The notes under the pieces: model-generated
Databases searched by the model: none
What the model was told of the DNA's origin: nothing
Seen by the model: the letters and a program-made list of their open reading frames with translations, nothing else
Shown here: one piece after another, positions 53,670 through 62,220 of the stretch
Numbering within the stretch: position 1 is the stretch's first letter
Layout of the letters: each line of letters starts with the position of its first letter
DNA from: Acidobacteriota bacterium
Lineage (GTDB): Bacteria > Acidobacteriota > Blastocatellia > Pyrinomonadales > Pyrinomonadaceae
NCBI GenBank assembly: GCA_019639235.1
Contig: JAHBSG010000013.1
Location: forward strand, 1-64,000
Direction: 5' to 3'
Length of the DNA: 64,000 nt
Position numbers and translations under genes: made by a program

Positions 53670-56201
53670 CTAGAGCTTTCGGCGGCGGAGGCGGAGGGCG
53701 TTAGCGATGACGGAGACGGAGCTGAACGTCATTGCGGCACTTGCGATCATCGGCGAGAGCAGAACACCGAAGACCGGGAAGAGCACACCGGCGGCGATGG
53801 GCACACCGAGGATGTTGTAGGCAAAGGCGAAGAAGAGATTTTGGCGGATGTTCTTCATCGTCTCGCGGCTCAGGTTCCTTGCCTTGAGTATGCCGCCGAG
53901 GTCGGGCCGGAGCAGCGTGATATCTGCAGATTCGATGGCAACGTCGGTGCCTGAGGCGAACGCAATGCCGACATCGGCCTGTGCCAGAGCCGGAGCGTCG
54001 TTAACGCCATCGCCGGCCATCGCGACACGCTTGCCTTGTTGCTGGAGCTCTTTGACCTTTGCGGCCTTGTCCTCGGGCATCACCTCGGCGAAGACGTGGT
54101 CGATGCCGAGTTCCTTCGCCACGGCATCGGCCGTCGCCCGGTTGTCGCCGGTCATCATAACGACCTCGATGCCTTGCCGGTGGAGTTCGTCGATAGCGGC
54201 TTTCGCGGAGGGCTTCACCGCATCGGCGACGATAAGCGTGCCGGCGTGTTTGCCGTCGATCATCACCGCCAATTGCGAGCCGATCACGTCCTCCTGAGCA
54301 GGCACACTTTCGTCACGGCCGACGAAGACCCTTTTGCCGTCGATCGTGCCCGAGACGCCTTTGCCGGTCTCGGACTCGAAATCCTGTACGTCGAGCAGCG
54401 AGATGCCACGCTCTTTCGCGGCCTCTGTGACGGCATTGGCAAGCGGATGCTCGGAATTGCGTTCGACGGAGGCGGCGAGTCGCAAAACATCCGCCTGAGC
54501 AGAGCTCAGCACGGCTGCTTCAGCCGGGGGGCGGTTCACTGCCTCGCTATCATTCTCATTCGTAACGCCTATTCGTATAATGTCGGCCTCAGAGAGAACC
54601 ACCCCGTCAGCCGAAGCGGCTGCCACCCCTCCTTCGTAAGGAGGGGAGTTATGAACTGCGACGATCGAGCGGACGACGGGTTTGCCTTCGGTCAAGGTTC
54701 CGGTCTTATCGACGACGATGGCGTTGACGGATTCGAGTGTTTCGAGGGCTTCGGCTTTTTTGATAAGGACGCCGTTCTTTGCACCGACGCCCGTTCCGAC
54801 CATTATCGACATCGGGGTTGCGAGGCCGAGTGCACACGGACAGGCGATAATGAGCACCGAAACTGCCGCGACGATGGCATAGGTCAGGCTGCCGAATACG
54901 AGCCAGACGCCGAAGGCGACGATCGCAACGAGTATCACGGCCGGGACGAAGTACGCCGAGACGACATCGGCAAGACGCTGGATCGGAGCACGCGAACGCT
55001 GTGCTTCGCCGACCATTTTTACGATCTGTGCGAGAAGCGTTTCCTTGCCGACGCGTTCGGCACGCATTGTGAATGAGCGGCTGCCGTTGATCGTTCCGCC
55101 GATCACCTTATCGCCCGCGTGCTTTTCGACCGGCATCGATTCGCCCGTTACCATCGATTCGTCAATGGATGTGTCGCCTTCGATGATCTCGCCATCGGTC
55201 GGCACCTTTTCGTTGGCCTTTACGCGGAGCTTCTGGCCGGCCTCAACGTGTCGAAGATCGACCGTCTCCTCGGAGCCATCGGGAAAGATGACCGTAGCGG
55301 TTTCCGGTGCAAGCCGGAGCAGTTCTTTGATCGCCGACGAGGTCTGAGCACGTGCCTTGAGTTCTAACACCTGGCCTAGCAGAACGAGTGTTGTTATGAC
55401 CGCTGCGGCTTCAAAATAGACGGGGATCAAGCCGGTATGGCCGTCGCGAAGCGATGCGGGGAAGAGCTGCGGTGCGAAAAGGGCGACGAGGCTGTAAAGC
55501 ATCGCCGAGCCGGTCCCGATGGCGATCAGCGTGAACATATTCGGGCTCGCGTTCTTGACCGAGGCCCAGGCACGCTCAAAGAACGGCCAACCGCCCCAGA
55601 AAACGACCGGAACGGCCAAGGCGAACTGTACCCACACCGAAACCGATGGCGAGACGAGCGAATGGAACGCCGGGAACATCTCGCCCATCGCCAGAGCGAA
55701 GACCGGAACGGTCAGCACGGACGAAATGGCGAACCGCCGCTTCATATCGATGAATTCGGGGTCGGGCTGGTCGTCAAGGCTGATCTCTTTGGGCTCAAGT
55801 GCCATTCCGCAGATCGGACACGAACCCGGGCCGATCTGAACGACCTCAGGGTGCATCGGGCAGGTGTATTCGATTTCAGTGGACGCGGAGACGTCGAGAC
55901 GCGGGGACGCGGGGACGCCGTCTGATCCGGTTTCCGTGTCACCGTGTCCCTCGCTCTCCGCGTCGCTATTGCTGCCCACAGGCGGTTCTGACAGATACTT
56001 TGCCGGATCGGCGGCGAACTTGACCTTGCAGCCGGGATTGCAGAAATAGTAGGTCGTGCCCTCGTGCTCGTAGCTCGCCGCAGCGGTCTCGGGCATCACC
56101 AGCATCTTGCAGACGGGGTCGATGTGCGGTTCTGCTCCCGGTTCCGGAGCCTTGCGTCCGAGCTGTACGAGATTCGCCGGTTTCTGTGCTTTGCTTTCCA
56201 T
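53670..56201 (-). CDS. copA: Copper-type P1B ATPase with YHS and HMBD metal-binding domains
   Basis: The 843-residue protein has an N-terminal YHS domain ([20 protein letters not shown]), a Pro-Met-His heavy-metal-binding domain ([20 protein letters not shown]), eight membrane helices, CPC in [15 protein letters not shown] ([10 protein letters not shown]), [17 protein letters not shown] and [14 protein letters not shown]. It is a Cu(I) exporter by family; no classical HMA (CxxC) domain is present. Two repeat-derived insertions occur, one between YHS and HMBD ([20 protein letters not shown]) and one between the DKTGT site and the SEHP motif ([18 protein letters not shown]...). Confidence 0.93.
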   Translation of the reverse strand: MESKAQKPANLVQLGRKAPEPGAEPHIDPVCKMLVMPETAAASYEHEGTTYYFCNPGCKVKFAADPAKYLSEPPVGSNSDAESEGHGDTETGSDGVPASPRLDVSASTEIEYTCPMHPEVVQIGPGSCPICGMALEPKEISLDDQPDPEFIDMKRRFAISSVLTVPVFALAMGEMFPAFHSLVSPSVSVWVQFALAVPVVFWGGWPFFERAWASVKNASPNMFTLIAIGTGSAMLYSLVALFAPQLFPASLRDGHTGLIPVYFEAAAVITTLVLLGQVLELKARAQTSSAIKELLRLAPETATVIFPDGSEETVDLRHVEAGQKLRVKANEKVPTDGEIIEGDTSIDESMVTGESMPVEKHAGDKVIGGTINGSRSFTMRAERVGKETLLAQIVKMVGEAQRSRAPIQRLADVVSAYFVPAVILVAIVAFGVWLVFGSLTYAIVAAVSVLIIACPCALGLATPMSIMVGTGVGAKNGVLIKKAEALETLESVNAIVVDKTGTLTEGKPVVRSIVAVHNSPPYEGGVAAASADGVVLSEADIIRIGVTNENDSEAVNRPPAEAAVLSSAQADVLRLAASVERNSEHPLANAVTEAAKERGISLLDVQDFESETGKGVSGTIDGKRVFVGRDESVPAQEDVIGSQLAVMIDGKHAGTLIVADAVKPSAKAAIDELHRQGIEVVMMTGDNRATADAVAKELGIDHVFAEVMPEDKAAKVKELQQQGKRVAMAGDGVNDAPALAQADVGIAFASGTDVAIESADITLLRPDLGGILKARNLSRETMKNIRQNLFFAFAYNILGVPIAAGVLFPVFGVLLSPMIASAAMTFSSVSVIANALRLRRRKL
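54512..54653. repeat. In-frame inverted-repeat element inside copA (N-domain)
   Basis: GCTTCAGCCGGGGGGCGGTTC near 54516 is mirrored by GAACCACCCCGTCAGCCGAAGC near 54596; a palindrome cccctccttcgtaaggagggg (54626-54646) closes the right side. It adds about 50 residues to the nucleotide-binding domain. Confidence 0.75.
55881..55966. repeat. In-frame repeat inside copA (linker between YHS and HMBD)
   Basis: gacgcggagacg..gacgcggggacgcgggg at the left and ccgtgtcaccgtgtccc..tctccgcgtc at the right; the outer arms GACGCGGAGA/TCTCCGCGTC are perfect inverted repeats. It encodes the low-complexity linker [20 protein letters not shown]. Confidence 0.8.
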
Positions 56202-56267
56202 CGTCTAAGTCCTCTCTTTTTCCGATAACCGCCTTCAACTAACCGATCAGGTTATTATGCCCGATAC

Positions 56268-56304
56268 TTCCTAACAGCATTTAACCCCTTTGCTGTTAGT
56301 TAGG
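56268..56304. repeat. Direct repeat bracketing the copper ATPase gene, copy 2
   Basis: About 37 bp, 67-103 bp upstream of the copA start. It contains the dyad CTAACAGCA/TGCTGTTAG and could also be an operator for copA. Confidence 0.6.
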
Positions 56305-56375
56305 CCGCGGGCAGGTTCTCGTTCTCCCTGTTCGATCGGACTTTAAGTCGAGTTTAGCACCGCCGCGAAGGTTTT

Positions 56376-56407
56376 TTGGAATCTATGGGCTTATCGTGGT
56401 GTATAAT
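56376..56407 (+). promoter_or_regulatory. Promoter of the riboswitch-CAP transcript
   Basis: A perfect TATAAT at 56402-56407. The best -35 (TTGGAA, 56376-56381) has a 20-bp spacer, so the -35 is weak. It is placed about 50 nt upstream of the riboswitch. Confidence 0.5.
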
Positions 56408-56460
56408 TAGAGGCGGTTGGTGTGCCACGTTTGTAGCCCCCGCAAACCGACCTGAACCGA

Positions 56461-56545
56461 ACCGAAAAGGCAACTGCCGGACGAAAAATGCGGCGGACGC
56501 AAAGCCGAGGGACTTCATCGGAAGAAAGCCCGGCTGCCGAAGTGA
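56461..56545 (+). promoter_or_regulatory. Candidate cyclic-di-GMP-I (GEMM) riboswitch
   Basis: The leader holds the conserved GEMM-I elements in order: AAGGCAAC (about 56468), a P2-like stem GCCG/CGGC around a 13-nt loop containing GAAA, the conserved GGACGCAAAGCC (56495-56506), a P3-like stem GGG/CCC, and GCCCGGCTGCCGAAG (56528-56542). The SD (GAGG, 56544-56547) begins right after the aptamer, so translation control is plausible. Confidence 0.7.
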
Positions 56546-56552
56546 GGTAGAT

Positions 56553-57137
56553 CTGAAAACTCTCGTTCCATTATTCATTGTTGTGATGCTGGTGTCCGCG
56601 ATTGGCGGCTATGGCCAGCGAGCGGGCGAACGTCCGGTGCCGATCCTCGTTGATGAGATCGGGTCGATGCGTTTGCCGAAGCGAAAGGCCGTAAGTGCGG
56701 CCGAGAGGCCGTTCATACCGAGGGCGGCGGGCATCGCCAAGACCTACGAGCGAAACGCCTTTGAGCAGATGAACGCGGAACGGGCAGCGAAAGGCCTTGC
56801 GAGGCTTGAATGGAGCGACCAGCTCGCCGACCTTGCACGCTGGCACTCATATGACATGGCCGACCGGAAGTATTTCAGCCATAGGAGCAAGGACGGCTCG
56901 ACGGTTGACGATCGGGCAGACGTGCTTGGTATCGCCGGTTGGCGGGCGATCGGCGAGAACATCGCGTTCTTAAGAGGCTACGATGACCCGGTCGCGATGG
57001 CTATTCAAAACTGGCTGCTTTCACCTTCGCATCGTCGGAATATGCTGAGCGGCGTTTGGCGGGAATCAGCCATCGGCGTTGCCGTCTCGGACGACGGAGC
57101 GGTCTATTTCACACAAGTTTTCCTCACCCGCAAGTAG
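56553..57137 (+). CDS. CAP/SCP-domain secreted protein, probable CTG start
   Basis: From CTG at 56553, with GAGG five bases upstream, the product has a signal peptide (LKTLVPLFIVVMLVSAIGGY) and about 194 residues. Residues 75-190 form a bacterial CAP/SCP domain: YERNAFEQMNAERAAKGLAR, WHSYDMADRKYFSHRSKDGS, GENIAFLRGYDDP, WLLSPSHRRNMLSG. A downstream ATG (56586) would cut into the signal peptide, and upstream frames run through the riboswitch. The putative riboswitch control would tie expression to cyclic-di-GMP. CAP proteins are extracytoplasmic; their activity is not defined in bacteria. Confidence 0.82.
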   Translation: MKTLVPLFIVVMLVSAIGGYGQRAGERPVPILVDEIGSMRLPKRKAVSAAERPFIPRAAGIAKTYERNAFEQMNAERAAKGLARLEWSDQLADLARWHSYDMADRKYFSHRSKDGSTVDDRADVLGIAGWRAIGENIAFLRGYDDPVAMAIQNWLLSPSHRRNMLSGVWRESAIGVAVSDDGAVYFTQVFLTRK

Positions 57138-57159
57138 CTTTACTTGCAACGGACAGAAG

Positions 57160-57196
57160 GGCCCGGGCTGCAATTTGCTCCGGGCCTTTTGTTTTT
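57160..57196 (+). terminator. Rho-independent terminator after the CAP gene
   Basis: Stem GGCCCGG (57160-57166) / CCGGGCC (57180-57186) then TTTTGTTTTT. Separates the CAP gene from ispE. Confidence 0.85.
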
Positions 57197-57223
57197 CGCG
57201 GGTTCGGGCACTAATCTGAGGCA

Positions 57224-58138
57224 ATGAGCCGGGAGCCGTTCGCATTGCCGTCATTCGCCAAGATAAACCTTCATTTGAAGGTGCTCGGCAGGCGTCCGGA
57301 CGGCTTTCATGAGCTATGCACGGTCTTTCAGACGGTCTCACTCCACGACCGGATCACATTTGAAGCGGCGGCCGAGCTTTCGATGACGTGTGACGATCCG
57401 GCGATCCCGGCCGGCGAGGCGAACCTGATGATGAAGGCGGCCGGGAAGCTTCGAGAGATGGTCGGTTCTTCGGCAGGGGCAAGGCTGCATCTTGAAAAGC
57501 GGATCCCATCGCCCGGCGGGCTTGCTGGCGGGTCGTCAAACGCAGCGGTGACGCTGATCGGGCTGATGAGGCTCTGGGATCTAGAAATTCCTCACGAAGG
57601 GCTGTTGACGATCGCGGCGGAACTGGGCTCGGATGTGCCTTTCTTTTTGGAGGGCGGAACGGTGCTCGGGACCGGACGGGGCGAGAGGCTTGAACCGCTG
57701 CCCGATTTCAAGTGTGACTCGCTCCTGATCGTAACGCCGAATGTCGCCGTTAGTACGGCGGCGGCCTACGCCGGGCTTCGGGCCGAAAGCTTGACAACTC
57801 AGGCTTTGGAGACTAAGCTAACGGTTTGTCGTTCGGAGGCGGAGGATGTCCTAGCCGACATCGATGCCGGGGCGAACGACTTTGAAAACACGGTTCTCGC
57901 TTCATATCCGGAGATCAACGATGTTCGGGAAATGCTTTCCGGGCTTGGTGCCCGAAAGGTGCTTTTGAGCGGCAGCGGAGCAAGCGTTTTCGCAATTTTT
58001 GACAACATACTTACGCGGCAAACAGCATTAGAAGCCCTCAGCCAAAAGGCTGACTGGCGAAGTTTTGCCGCAGCGACCGTTTCGCGAGCAGAGTATCGCG
58101 AGGCTCTCTTGAAGGAGCCGGTGGTCGTTTCCGAGTAA
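57224..58138 (+). CDS. ispE: 4-diphosphocytidyl-2-C-methyl-D-erythritol kinase IspE
   Basis: The 304-residue GHMP kinase begins PSFAKINLHLKVLGRRPDGF (Lys and the PAKINL-like start), has the ATP-binding RIPSPGGLAGGSSNAAVTL glycine-rich loop (here KRIPSPGGLAGGSSNAAV), and a C-terminal LLSGSGASVFAIF. It phosphorylates CDP-ME in the MEP pathway; ispH is at 18.5 kb. TAATCT lies six bases before the ATG and no good SD is present, so the mRNA may be leaderless. Confidence 0.95.
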   Translation: MSREPFALPSFAKINLHLKVLGRRPDGFHELCTVFQTVSLHDRITFEAAAELSMTCDDPAIPAGEANLMMKAAGKLREMVGSSAGARLHLEKRIPSPGGLAGGSSNAAVTLIGLMRLWDLEIPHEGLLTIAAELGSDVPFFLEGGTVLGTGRGERLEPLPDFKCDSLLIVTPNVAVSTAAAYAGLRAESLTTQALETKLTVCRSEAEDVLADIDAGANDFENTVLASYPEINDVREMLSGLGARKVLLSGSGASVFAIFDNILTRQTALEALSQKADWRSFAAATVSRAEYREALLKEPVVVSE

Positions 58139-58153
58139 CAGACAGATTTCGAT

Positions 58154-58228
58154 TGGGGCGTCGCCAAGTGGTAAGGCACCGGTCTTTGGATCCGGCATTC
58201 GTAGGTTCGAATCCTTCCGCCCCAGCCA
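58154..58228 (+). tRNA. tRNA-Gln (anticodon TTG)
   Basis: Seventy-five bases with acceptor TGGGGCG/CGCCCCA, D arm GCC..GGC, anticodon loop CTTTGGA (TTG at 34-36), T arm with GGTTCGAATCC, discriminator G and encoded CCA. A terminator follows 17 bp later. Confidence 0.93.
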
Positions 58229-58244
58229 TCTCTCGAGACTTCGG

Positions 58245-58276
58245 AACGGCGGCCAAAACGGCTGCCGTTTTTTGTT
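58245..58276 (+). terminator. Terminator after tRNA-Gln
   Basis: Stem AACGGCGGCC / GGCTGCCGTT with one G-U pair, followed by TTTTTGTTTT. Confidence 0.8.
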
Positions 58277-58323
58277 TTGCAGGCTGCTTTAGCGGGCAGC
58301 CTCCTGATCGTGAAAATGAGCGT

Positions 58324-59271
58324 ATGGGCAACATAAAGATCTTTTCGGGTTCGGCACACAATGCACTAGCCGAGGAGATCTGCCGGCATCTGAATGTTGA
58401 CCTCGGCCGTTCGACAGCGGCACGGTTCTCCGACGGCGAGTTCAATTTCCAGATCGATGAGAACGTTCGCGGTACGGACGTCTTCATCGTTCAGCCGACG
58501 TGTCCGCCGACGGACAAGCACCTGATGGAGCTTCTGGTGATGCAGGATGCTTTCCGTCGTGCCTCGGCCGAACGGATAACGGCTGTGATCCCGTATTTCG
58601 GCTACGCCCGGTCAGATAAGAAAGACCGCCCGAGGGTGCCGATCGCGGCAAAGCTGGTCGCAAACCTGATCAGGACCGCCGGAGCGGACCGTGTGCTGAC
58701 GGTTGACCTGCACGCTTCGCAGATACAGGGTTTCTTTGATATTCCGGTCGATCACCTTTATGCGGCACCGGTCATCGTGGATTATTTCCGCGAAAATCCG
58801 ATCGACAATCTTGTGGTCGTCGCTCCGGATACCGGCGGTGCCGAACGGGCACGAGCATATGCCAAGCGGCTGGACGCAGGGCTGGCTCTTTGCGATAAGC
58901 GTCGCGAGCGGGCGAATGAGGCGGACGTGATGAACGTCGTCGGCGACGTTTCCGGCAAGAACTGCTTGATCGTTGACGACATGTGCGATACGGGCGGAAC
59001 GATCTGCAAGGTCGCAAAGGCCCTTCACGATGCCGGTGCGAACGAGGTGCTTGCTTGCTTTACGCACGCGGTGCTTTCGGGCAAGGCTGCGGAGAACATA
59101 AGCACTTCGTATTTGAAGAAGGTGATCGTAACGAACACGATCCCGCTCGGCGAAGGCGTTGCATCGCTGGTAGAAAGCGGCCGTATCGAGGTATTGAGCA
59201 TTGGTAAACTGCTCGCCTCGGCGATAAATTCGATCCATGACGAAACGAGCGTTTCGTCGCTGTTCATTTAG
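58324..59271 (+). CDS. prs: Ribose-phosphate pyrophosphokinase Prs
   Basis: From MGNIKIFSGSAHNALAEEIC the protein has 315 residues, the normal length. Motifs: RFSDGEFNFQIDENVRG, VIPYFGYARSDKKDRPRVPI (flexible loop), VDLHASQIQGFFDIPVDHL, and the PRPP loop LIVDDMCDTGGTICK. It makes PRPP for nucleotide, histidine and NAD synthesis. It starts a run of translation genes (rplY, pth, rpsF), as in many bacteria (prs-ctc-pth order). Confidence 0.96.
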   Translation: MGNIKIFSGSAHNALAEEICRHLNVDLGRSTAARFSDGEFNFQIDENVRGTDVFIVQPTCPPTDKHLMELLVMQDAFRRASAERITAVIPYFGYARSDKKDRPRVPIAAKLVANLIRTAGADRVLTVDLHASQIQGFFDIPVDHLYAAPVIVDYFRENPIDNLVVVAPDTGGAERARAYAKRLDAGLALCDKRRERANEADVMNVVGDVSGKNCLIVDDMCDTGGTICKVAKALHDAGANEVLACFTHAVLSGKAAENISTSYLKKVIVTNTIPLGEGVASLVESGRIEVLSIGKLLASAINSIHDETSVSSLFI

Positions 59272-59332
59272 TTGCGGCCGGGGCAGGTGACGCTCCGGCA
59301 GACCGCTTCGCAAAACGAAGCTGAATAAAAAT

Positions 59333-59986
59333 ATGGCAGAGAAAATTGTAGTAAAGGCAGAGAAGCGGGAAGAGTTCGGCAAGAACGTAAACCGGCGGCT
59401 CCGTGCGGACGGCAAAGTGCCGGTCGTGATCTATGGCGGAGGTACGGAGTCGGTTTCGGCGACGGCACCGCTCAGCGAACTCGCGGCGATAATCCGCTCG
59501 GATTCGGGTATCAACTCGGTCTTCTCGATCGACGTTGCGGGCGACGTCAATGATGTGATCTTTCAGGACCGGCAGGTCGATGTGATCACCGGCCGTCTGA
59601 TCCACGCCGACCTTCGCCGCTTTGCGAAGGGCGAAAAGATCGAGATGACCGTACAGATCCACGTCATCGGCGAACCGAACGAGCAGTTCGAGGAAGGTGC
59701 GGTCGTTACGCAGGTAGCACGCGAGATCAAGGTGCTTTGCGAACCGGCCAAGACGCCGGAATTCGTCGAGGCGGATATCGCCGAACTGCGGGCCGACCGT
59801 CCGATCCATGTTTCGGACATCAAGGTGCCGGCGGGTGTCGAGATCGTTGACGATCCGGAGACGGTCGTCGTAACGGTCGCGGTCCAGAAGGAACTTGAAC
59901 TCGAACCGCAGATCGAGGAAGGTGCTGAGCCTGAGGTCGTTGGCGAAGCTCCGGCCGAGGGCGAATCAGGCGAAGGCGGCGAATAG
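59333..59986 (+). CDS. rplY: Large ribosomal subunit protein bL25 (CTC/TL5 type)
   Basis: A 217-residue protein: IVVKAEKREEFGKNVNRRLR, GKVPVVIYGG for the 5S-binding N domain, then the C-terminal TL5 beta domain (DRPIHVSDIKVPAGVEIVDD) and an acidic tail (EGAEPEVVGEAPAEGESGEG). It binds 5S rRNA. The prs-rplY-pth order is conserved in bacteria. Confidence 0.95.
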   Translation: MAEKIVVKAEKREEFGKNVNRRLRADGKVPVVIYGGGTESVSATAPLSELAAIIRSDSGINSVFSIDVAGDVNDVIFQDRQVDVITGRLIHADLRRFAKGEKIEMTVQIHVIGEPNEQFEEGAVVTQVAREIKVLCEPAKTPEFVEADIAELRADRPIHVSDIKVPAGVEIVDDPETVVVTVAVQKELELEPQIEEGAEPEVVGEAPAEGESGEGGE

Positions 59987-60019
59987 CCGACGAATGCCTG
60001 CGTTGACATTCGGGCTGAT

Positions 60020-60640
60020 ATGGCGGTTGCCGATCAACCAAAGAACTGGCTCGTGGTCGGGCTCGGAAATCCGGGCCCGGAATACGAGCGGACGCGGCAT
60101 AACGCCGGGTTCATGCTTACCGAGAGGTTGGCAGAGCGGTTCGGCGGGCAGATCAAACGGCAGGAATGCAGGTCGCTGGTCGGGCGGATAACGATCGGAA
60201 GTACACCGGTCGAGCTTGTAAAGCCGCAGACCTATATGAACCTCAGCGGAGAGGCCGTCGCCTGTCTCTTGTCGAAGGATGAGCGGGAGGAAAGCGGGCT
60301 CGTCGTTATTACCGATGATCTCGCATTGCCGCTCGGCAGGATCCGCTTGCGGCCAAAGGGTTCGCACGGCGGGCACAACGGGCTGAGGTCGATCGCGGAT
60401 TGTTTGAGAACTCAGGACTTCATCCGGTTGCGGATCGGCATCAAGCCGGAGCATCCGATAGCGGACACGAAGAACTTCGTGCTTCAGCGATTTGCGAAGG
60501 CGGAAGAAGAATTGCTCGAAAGGGCACTTTCGGACGCCGAAAACGCGATCGAAGACCTGATCTACGATGGAATTGAAAAGGCGATGTCCCGATGGAACGC
60601 CGATCCGGCGGCCAAGGCCGAGCCGGAAAAGGAAGTTTGA
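60020..60640 (+). CDS. pth: Peptidyl-tRNA hydrolase Pth
   Basis: The 206-residue enzyme has the family residues: WLVVGLGNPGPEYERTRHNA with Asn and catalytic His, KPQTYMNLSGEAV with the second Asn, and DDLALPLGRIRLRPKGSHGG and HNGLRSI. It recycles peptidyl-tRNA. It starts 34 bp after rplY, forming part of an operon. Confidence 0.96.
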   Translation: MAVADQPKNWLVVGLGNPGPEYERTRHNAGFMLTERLAERFGGQIKRQECRSLVGRITIGSTPVELVKPQTYMNLSGEAVACLLSKDEREESGLVVITDDLALPLGRIRLRPKGSHGGHNGLRSIADCLRTQDFIRLRIGIKPEHPIADTKNFVLQRFAKAEEELLERALSDAENAIEDLIYDGIEKAMSRWNADPAAKAEPEKEV

Positions 60641-60711
60641 AAGAACACGTTTAGCCTTCTTGCTTCGTGACAGGAGTTGCGAGGCTGAAGATCCGAAAGG
60701 AGGAAAGTAAA

Positions 60712-61116
60712 TTGTCTAACAGAACATACGAAGTAATGTACATCATCGATCCGGACGTCGCTTCCGACAAGGTCGCCAAGCTCAATGAAGCTGTCGGCAA
60801 GCTTGTCGAAAAGGAAGGCGGAAAGGTCGTGAAGATGGAAGATATCGGCCGCCGCGAAATGGCATACCCGATCAACAAGAAGAACGAAGGCCACTATGTG
60901 CTTTTCGAGATCGAAGGAACGGGCCAGGAGATCGCCGAGCTTGAACGCAGGATGCGGGTCAACGATATGATCGTCCGTTACCTGACCGTGCGGGTCGATG
61001 AGGACCGCAAGTCGGCCGAGCTGATGCGTGAGCGCCGCGAACGCCGCCAAGCACGGCGTGCACAGTTCCGTGCGACCGAAGAGACCCAGGCCGCCGGCGA
61101 GGAAGCCGCTGCATAA
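60712..61116 (+). CDS. rpsF: Small ribosomal subunit protein bS6, TTG start
   Basis: AAAGGAGG lies 8 bases before a TTG at 60712, which gives the start LSNRTYEVMYIIDPDVASDK; I chose this start over the in-frame ATG at 60667. The 134-residue product has the bS6 fold (GRREMAYPINKKNEGHYVLF, RMRVNDMIVRYLTVRVDED) and a basic then acidic tail. It binds bS18, encoded next. Confidence 0.95.
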   Translation: MSNRTYEVMYIIDPDVASDKVAKLNEAVGKLVEKEGGKVVKMEDIGRREMAYPINKKNEGHYVLFEIEGTGQEIAELERRMRVNDMIVRYLTVRVDEDRKSAELMRERRERRQARRAQFRATEETQAAGEEAAA

Positions 61117-61130
61117 GGAGATAAAAGATC

Positions 61131-61412
61131 ATGGCAGAAATAGATGTTGAAGAGAATGTTGAACGAGATCTGATGGACGACGATGCGTTCGGGGACAAGA
61201 TGCCCCGCCGCTACCAGCGTCGCAGGCCGCGGCAGGTCGTCCCGGACTACGTTGATTGGAAAGATGTCGATCTTCTCCGGCAGTTCGTTCCGGAACGCGG
61301 CAAGATCATGCCGCGTCGCATCACGGGCATCACGGCAAAGGACCAGCGACGTATCGCTGCGGCTATCAAGAGGGCACGTGCGATGGCCCTTCTGCCGTAC
61401 GTTTCGGAGTAG
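61131..61412 (+). CDS. rpsR: Small ribosomal subunit protein bS18
   Basis: A 93-residue protein with the bS18 core [55 protein letters not shown] and an acidic N-terminal extension of about 15 residues. No CxxC zinc motif is seen, so it is the zinc-free form. It lies 14 bp after rpsF. Confidence 0.96.
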   Translation: MAEIDVEENVERDLMDDDAFGDKMPRRYQRRRPRQVVPDYVDWKDVDLLRQFVPERGKIMPRRITGITAKDQRRIAAAIKRARAMALLPYVSE

Positions 61413-61433
61413 ACGGTCGAGGAGGAAATTGAA

Positions 61434-61976
61434 ATGGCAAACACCACAATTTTGTTACGCGAAGATATTGAGAGCCTCGGCGGCCGCGGCGAGATCGTAA
61501 AGGTCAAGGCAGGCTATGCACGCAACTACTTGCTCCCGCAGGGCCTTGCAACGCTTGCGACCAAAGGCAACCTCAAGCAGATCGAGCAGGAACGTGCCGC
61601 ACTCTTGAAGAAGGCCGCTGTCGAGAAAGCGACGGCCGAAGCTCAGAAGGAGCAGATGGGCACGATCGAACTCGCCTTTGAACGCAAGGCCGGCGAAGGC
61701 GGAACGCTTTTCGGCTCGGTCACGTCGATGGACATCGCCGATGCACTTAAGGCCAAAGGCTATGAGATCGACCGCCGGCGGATCGTCTTGAAAGACGCGA
61801 TCAAGGAAACGGGCGAATACACCGTCACCGTCAAGCTTCATCGCGAGGTGGCTCTCGAGGTTCCGGTCGTCGTTTCCGCCGAGGGCGGCGAGGCCGAAGA
61901 GCCGAAGAAAGAACGAAAGGCGAAGGCAGAAGCGGCTCCCGAACCCGCTGCCGAAGCCGCAGAAGCCGCCGAATAG
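61434..61976 (+). CDS. rplI: Large ribosomal subunit protein bL9
   Basis: A 180-residue protein: NTTILLREDIESLGGRGEIV, KVKAGYARNYLLPQGLATLA (the rRNA-binding N domain), a long connecting helix, and a C domain (GTLFGSVTSMDIADALKAKG). The Ala/Glu-rich tail is an extension. It ends before a hairpin terminator and dnaB. Confidence 0.96.
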   Translation: MANTTILLREDIESLGGRGEIVKVKAGYARNYLLPQGLATLATKGNLKQIEQERAALLKKAAVEKATAEAQKEQMGTIELAFERKAGEGGTLFGSVTSMDIADALKAKGYEIDRRRIVLKDAIKETGEYTVTVKLHREVALEVPVVVSAEGGEAEEPKKERKAKAEAAPEPAAEAAEAAE

Positions 61977-62000
61977 GTTTACAGCAAACCCGAACGATCT

Positions 62001-62035
62001 GACCGCTTCCGCTCGCCGGAGGCGGTCATTTCTTT
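62001..62035 (+). terminator. Hairpin terminator after rplI
   Basis: Eleven-bp stem GACCGCTTCCG / CGGAGGCGGTC (one G-U) with a 5-base loop, then ATTTCTTTGC. Confidence 0.65.
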
Positions 62036-62083
62036 GCAAAAAAAGGGCTTAGAAGAACGCCAAAAATTTCTGCTTTTTGAGGT

Positions 62084-62112
62084 TTGAGAAGAGGCCACGG
62101 CGGGTGTAATAT
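62084..62112 (+). promoter_or_regulatory. Promoter of dnaB
   Basis: TTGAGA (62084-62089), 17-bp spacer, TAATAT (62107-62112). A leader of about 100 nt follows before the dnaB ATG. Confidence 0.6.
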
Positions 62113-62220
62113 CTCTCACTACGCACCTCGTTCTGCGTTTCCAAAACAGGAAAATGATCGATAGCCCCGGCATGTCCGGAGAGGGTAGGTGTTTCTCTAA
62201 TTTAAGAAATACAAGAAGTT

